From NCBI GenBank assembly GCA_002453275.1, contig DKGN01000146.1, positions 1 to 14,722 of the forward strand: a DNA stretch of 14,722 nt, given 5' to 3'. The DNA is from Caryophanales bacterium UBA6769 (GTDB lineage: Bacteria; Bacillota; Bacilli; Bacillales; UBA6769). Of the stretch, positions 13,432-14,722 are shown piece after piece. The position numbers were made by a program, and so were the translations under genes. Within the stretch, counting starts at the first letter, position 1. Each line of letters begins with the position of its first letter. Below the pieces are notes generated by a model. It did no database searches. It was not told where the DNA came from and saw nothing but the letters and a program-made list of their open reading frames with translations.

Positions 13432-14722
13432 CATTGCGTTTTTTGGTCAATAGACTCGACTTGAACTTTTTTGGGAAACCATGAGCCAAAAGCGAAAAAT
13501 GGAAAAATGATGTAAATCATCATGCAAATTTGAGCAATGATAAACCACGTTTTCCACGTTCCTGTAATACTAACGACAATTGGAGCAAATAAAGCAACTA
13601 ATAATGCCTCAAAACGAACGGCTAATCCAAACAGGCCCCAGCCTGTCGCTTGTAAATATGGATTAACCTTTTCAAGGTTCTCCGAATACATTGCCATCCA
13701 TGGTGAGTAGGCCGTTGCAATTGTGAACCCACTTAAAAATGCAAATATCGCTGCCGTTGTCATCGTTGTTTCTGGTCGCATTCCCCATATAATAAAAATC
13801 GGATTAAATGTTACCGCTAATAGAGCACCACCTAACGTACAGATTTTTCTCATTTTCAACCGATCCGACAACCACCCTGCCCCAACAAGTCCAAAAAATG
13901 TCCCAAGCCAACAATACATCGTTAACTTCGATCCCATCGCTGGCGCTACATTGTACACCTCTGTAAACAGTAACGGTCCATAAACAGTCATTGTAAAATA
14001 AAGAATTAAATAAATTGAAATTCCAACCGGCTGAAGCCAAATCACAGGGTGAGCAAAAATAGTCGTGAATTTTACTTTGGCGACGTCGACTTGTTTCTCA
14101 GTGTTCACCTCTTGTTCATCTTCTTCTGGTTCTGAAACATAAACTTTCGAACGTATTTCAGGCGATAAATCCCGGAGAAATAAGACGATAACAACCCACA
14201 ACACAATTGAAACTCCCGCCATAATATAGAGCTGTGACTGCCATGTCCCGTAAATTGGCAGCGTCCAAGTTGCAATAAAATTTGCTATAAATGGACCCCC
14301 AACAGGACCTAAACTCCAAAATGCAAAAGCAAGTCCTCGACCTACTTGTGGTGAGAAATCGCGAACAAGTCCCGCAATCGGTGCTAATGATAAGCCATCA
14401 ACAATGCCTAACAACACTTTAATAAAGAAAAATCCTTCTACTGTCGTAATCCCAGCTAAAACAAAAATAAAAATTGCAGTTAACAATACTCCTATAATAA
14501 CGATAAGTGATCGACCCCAACGATCCGCAATTACGCCAAAAATAATTGAAGTAATGGCGGTAACGACAAGTGTAACCGCGTTTAATTGGCCATAAAGCAA
14601 AACAGACATATTTAAATCTTCTAATAGCAACGGAACAATTGGCGCTAAGTTTCCTTCATAACTTGCAATGATGTTTGCAAACACGACAATAAAAAGCAAA
14701 AACACTCGATAACGACCAACAG
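13431..14722 (-). CDS. MFS transporter, N-terminus beyond window edge
   Basis: At least 424 residues and about 12 membrane helices are visible. MFS motif A is seen between the second and third visible helices (GVIADRWGRS, fitting G-x3-D-R-x-G-R). A long acidic cytoplasmic loop with EPEEDEQEV divides the two six-helix halves. The first helix carries FANIIASYEGNLAPIVPLLL, resembling metabolite/H+ symporter or sugar-phosphate-type MFS proteins. The substrate cannot be read from sequence. A GTG occurs at 14705, but the frame stays open to the edge, with VGRYR immediately before it. That is a usual pre-helix-1 sequence in MFS proteins, and no ribosome binding site precedes the GTG, so the true start probably lies outside. 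The gene is convergent with the LiaF-like gene. Confidence 0.88.
   Translation of the reverse strand, partial: VGRYRVFLLFIVVFANIIASYEGNLAPIVPLLLEDLNMSVLLYGQLNAVTLVVTAITSIIFGVIADRWGRSLIVIIGVLLTAIFIFVLAGITTVEGFFFIKVLLGIVDGLSLAPIAGLVRDFSPQVGRGLAFAFWSLGPVGGPFIANFIATWTLPIYGTWQSQLYIMAGVSIVLWVVIVLFLRDLSPEIRSKVYVSEPEEDEQEVNTEKQVDVAKVKFTTIFAHPVIWLQPVGISIYLILYFTMTVYGPLLFTEVYNVAPAMGSKLTMYCWLGTFFGLVGAGWLSDRLKMRKICTLGGALLAVTFNPIFIIWGMRPETTMTTAAIFAFLSGFTIATAYSPWMAMYSENLEKVNPYLQATGWGLFGLAVRFEALLVALFAPIVVSITGTWKTWFIIAQICMMIYIIFPFFAFGSWFPKKVQVESIDQKTQ

Noticed and set aside
1..14722. Mobile elements, CRISPR arrays, defence or biosynthetic clusters
   Set aside because: No transposase, integrase, spaced repeats, toxin-antitoxin pair or unusual cluster could be found; the region is conserved core chromosome.

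Overview
The window reads as the chromosome of a low-GC, endospore-forming Firmicute of the Bacillaceae. It holds the Bacillus-type haem operon hemAXCDBL next to spoVID, valS, folC and a spoIIB-like gene. The proteins are Bacillus-like, ribosome binding sites are strong AGGAGG types, and there is a canonical T-box before valS. The genus cannot be fixed from sequence alone. No mobile element, CRISPR array, tRNA or rRNA was seen. Almost everything is housekeeping or sporulation; I did not find a novel multi-gene system.

Layout from left to right. 1-604 (minus): a SPOR-domain protein of SpoIIB type, cut by the window edge. 670-1959 (minus): folC. 2037-4670 (minus): valS, preceded by a T-box leader with promoter, specifier, antiterminator and terminator (4714-5020). 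5088-5291 (plus): an unrecognised 67-residue membrane protein with a promoter matching the late mother-cell sigma-K consensus. 5293-6345 (minus): a short spoVID with a sigma-E-like promoter. 6507-12775 (minus): hemL, hemB, hemD, hemC, hemX and hemA, transcribed in the order hemA to hemL and closed by a hairpin directly after hemL. 12946-13413 (plus): a repetitive LiaI/LiaF-like membrane protein divergent from hemA. 13431-14722 (minus): an MFS transporter running off the right edge, convergent with its neighbour across a shared hairpin.

How the genes work together. HemA and HemL make 5-aminolevulinate from glutamyl-tRNA. HemB, HemC and HemD take it to uroporphyrinogen III, and HemX is a membrane protein known to affect HemA abundance. 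spoVID and the spoIIB-like gene belong to sporulation (coat encasement and engulfment). valS is controlled by uncharged tRNA-Val through its leader, and folC lies 77 nt downstream.

The points most worth following are the sigma-K-like promoter and small membrane gene in the place where B. subtilis has ysxE, the absence of comC between folC and spoIIB, the abbreviated SpoVID, three apparent TTG starts in the hem operon, and a three-fold repeat in the protein divergent from hemA.
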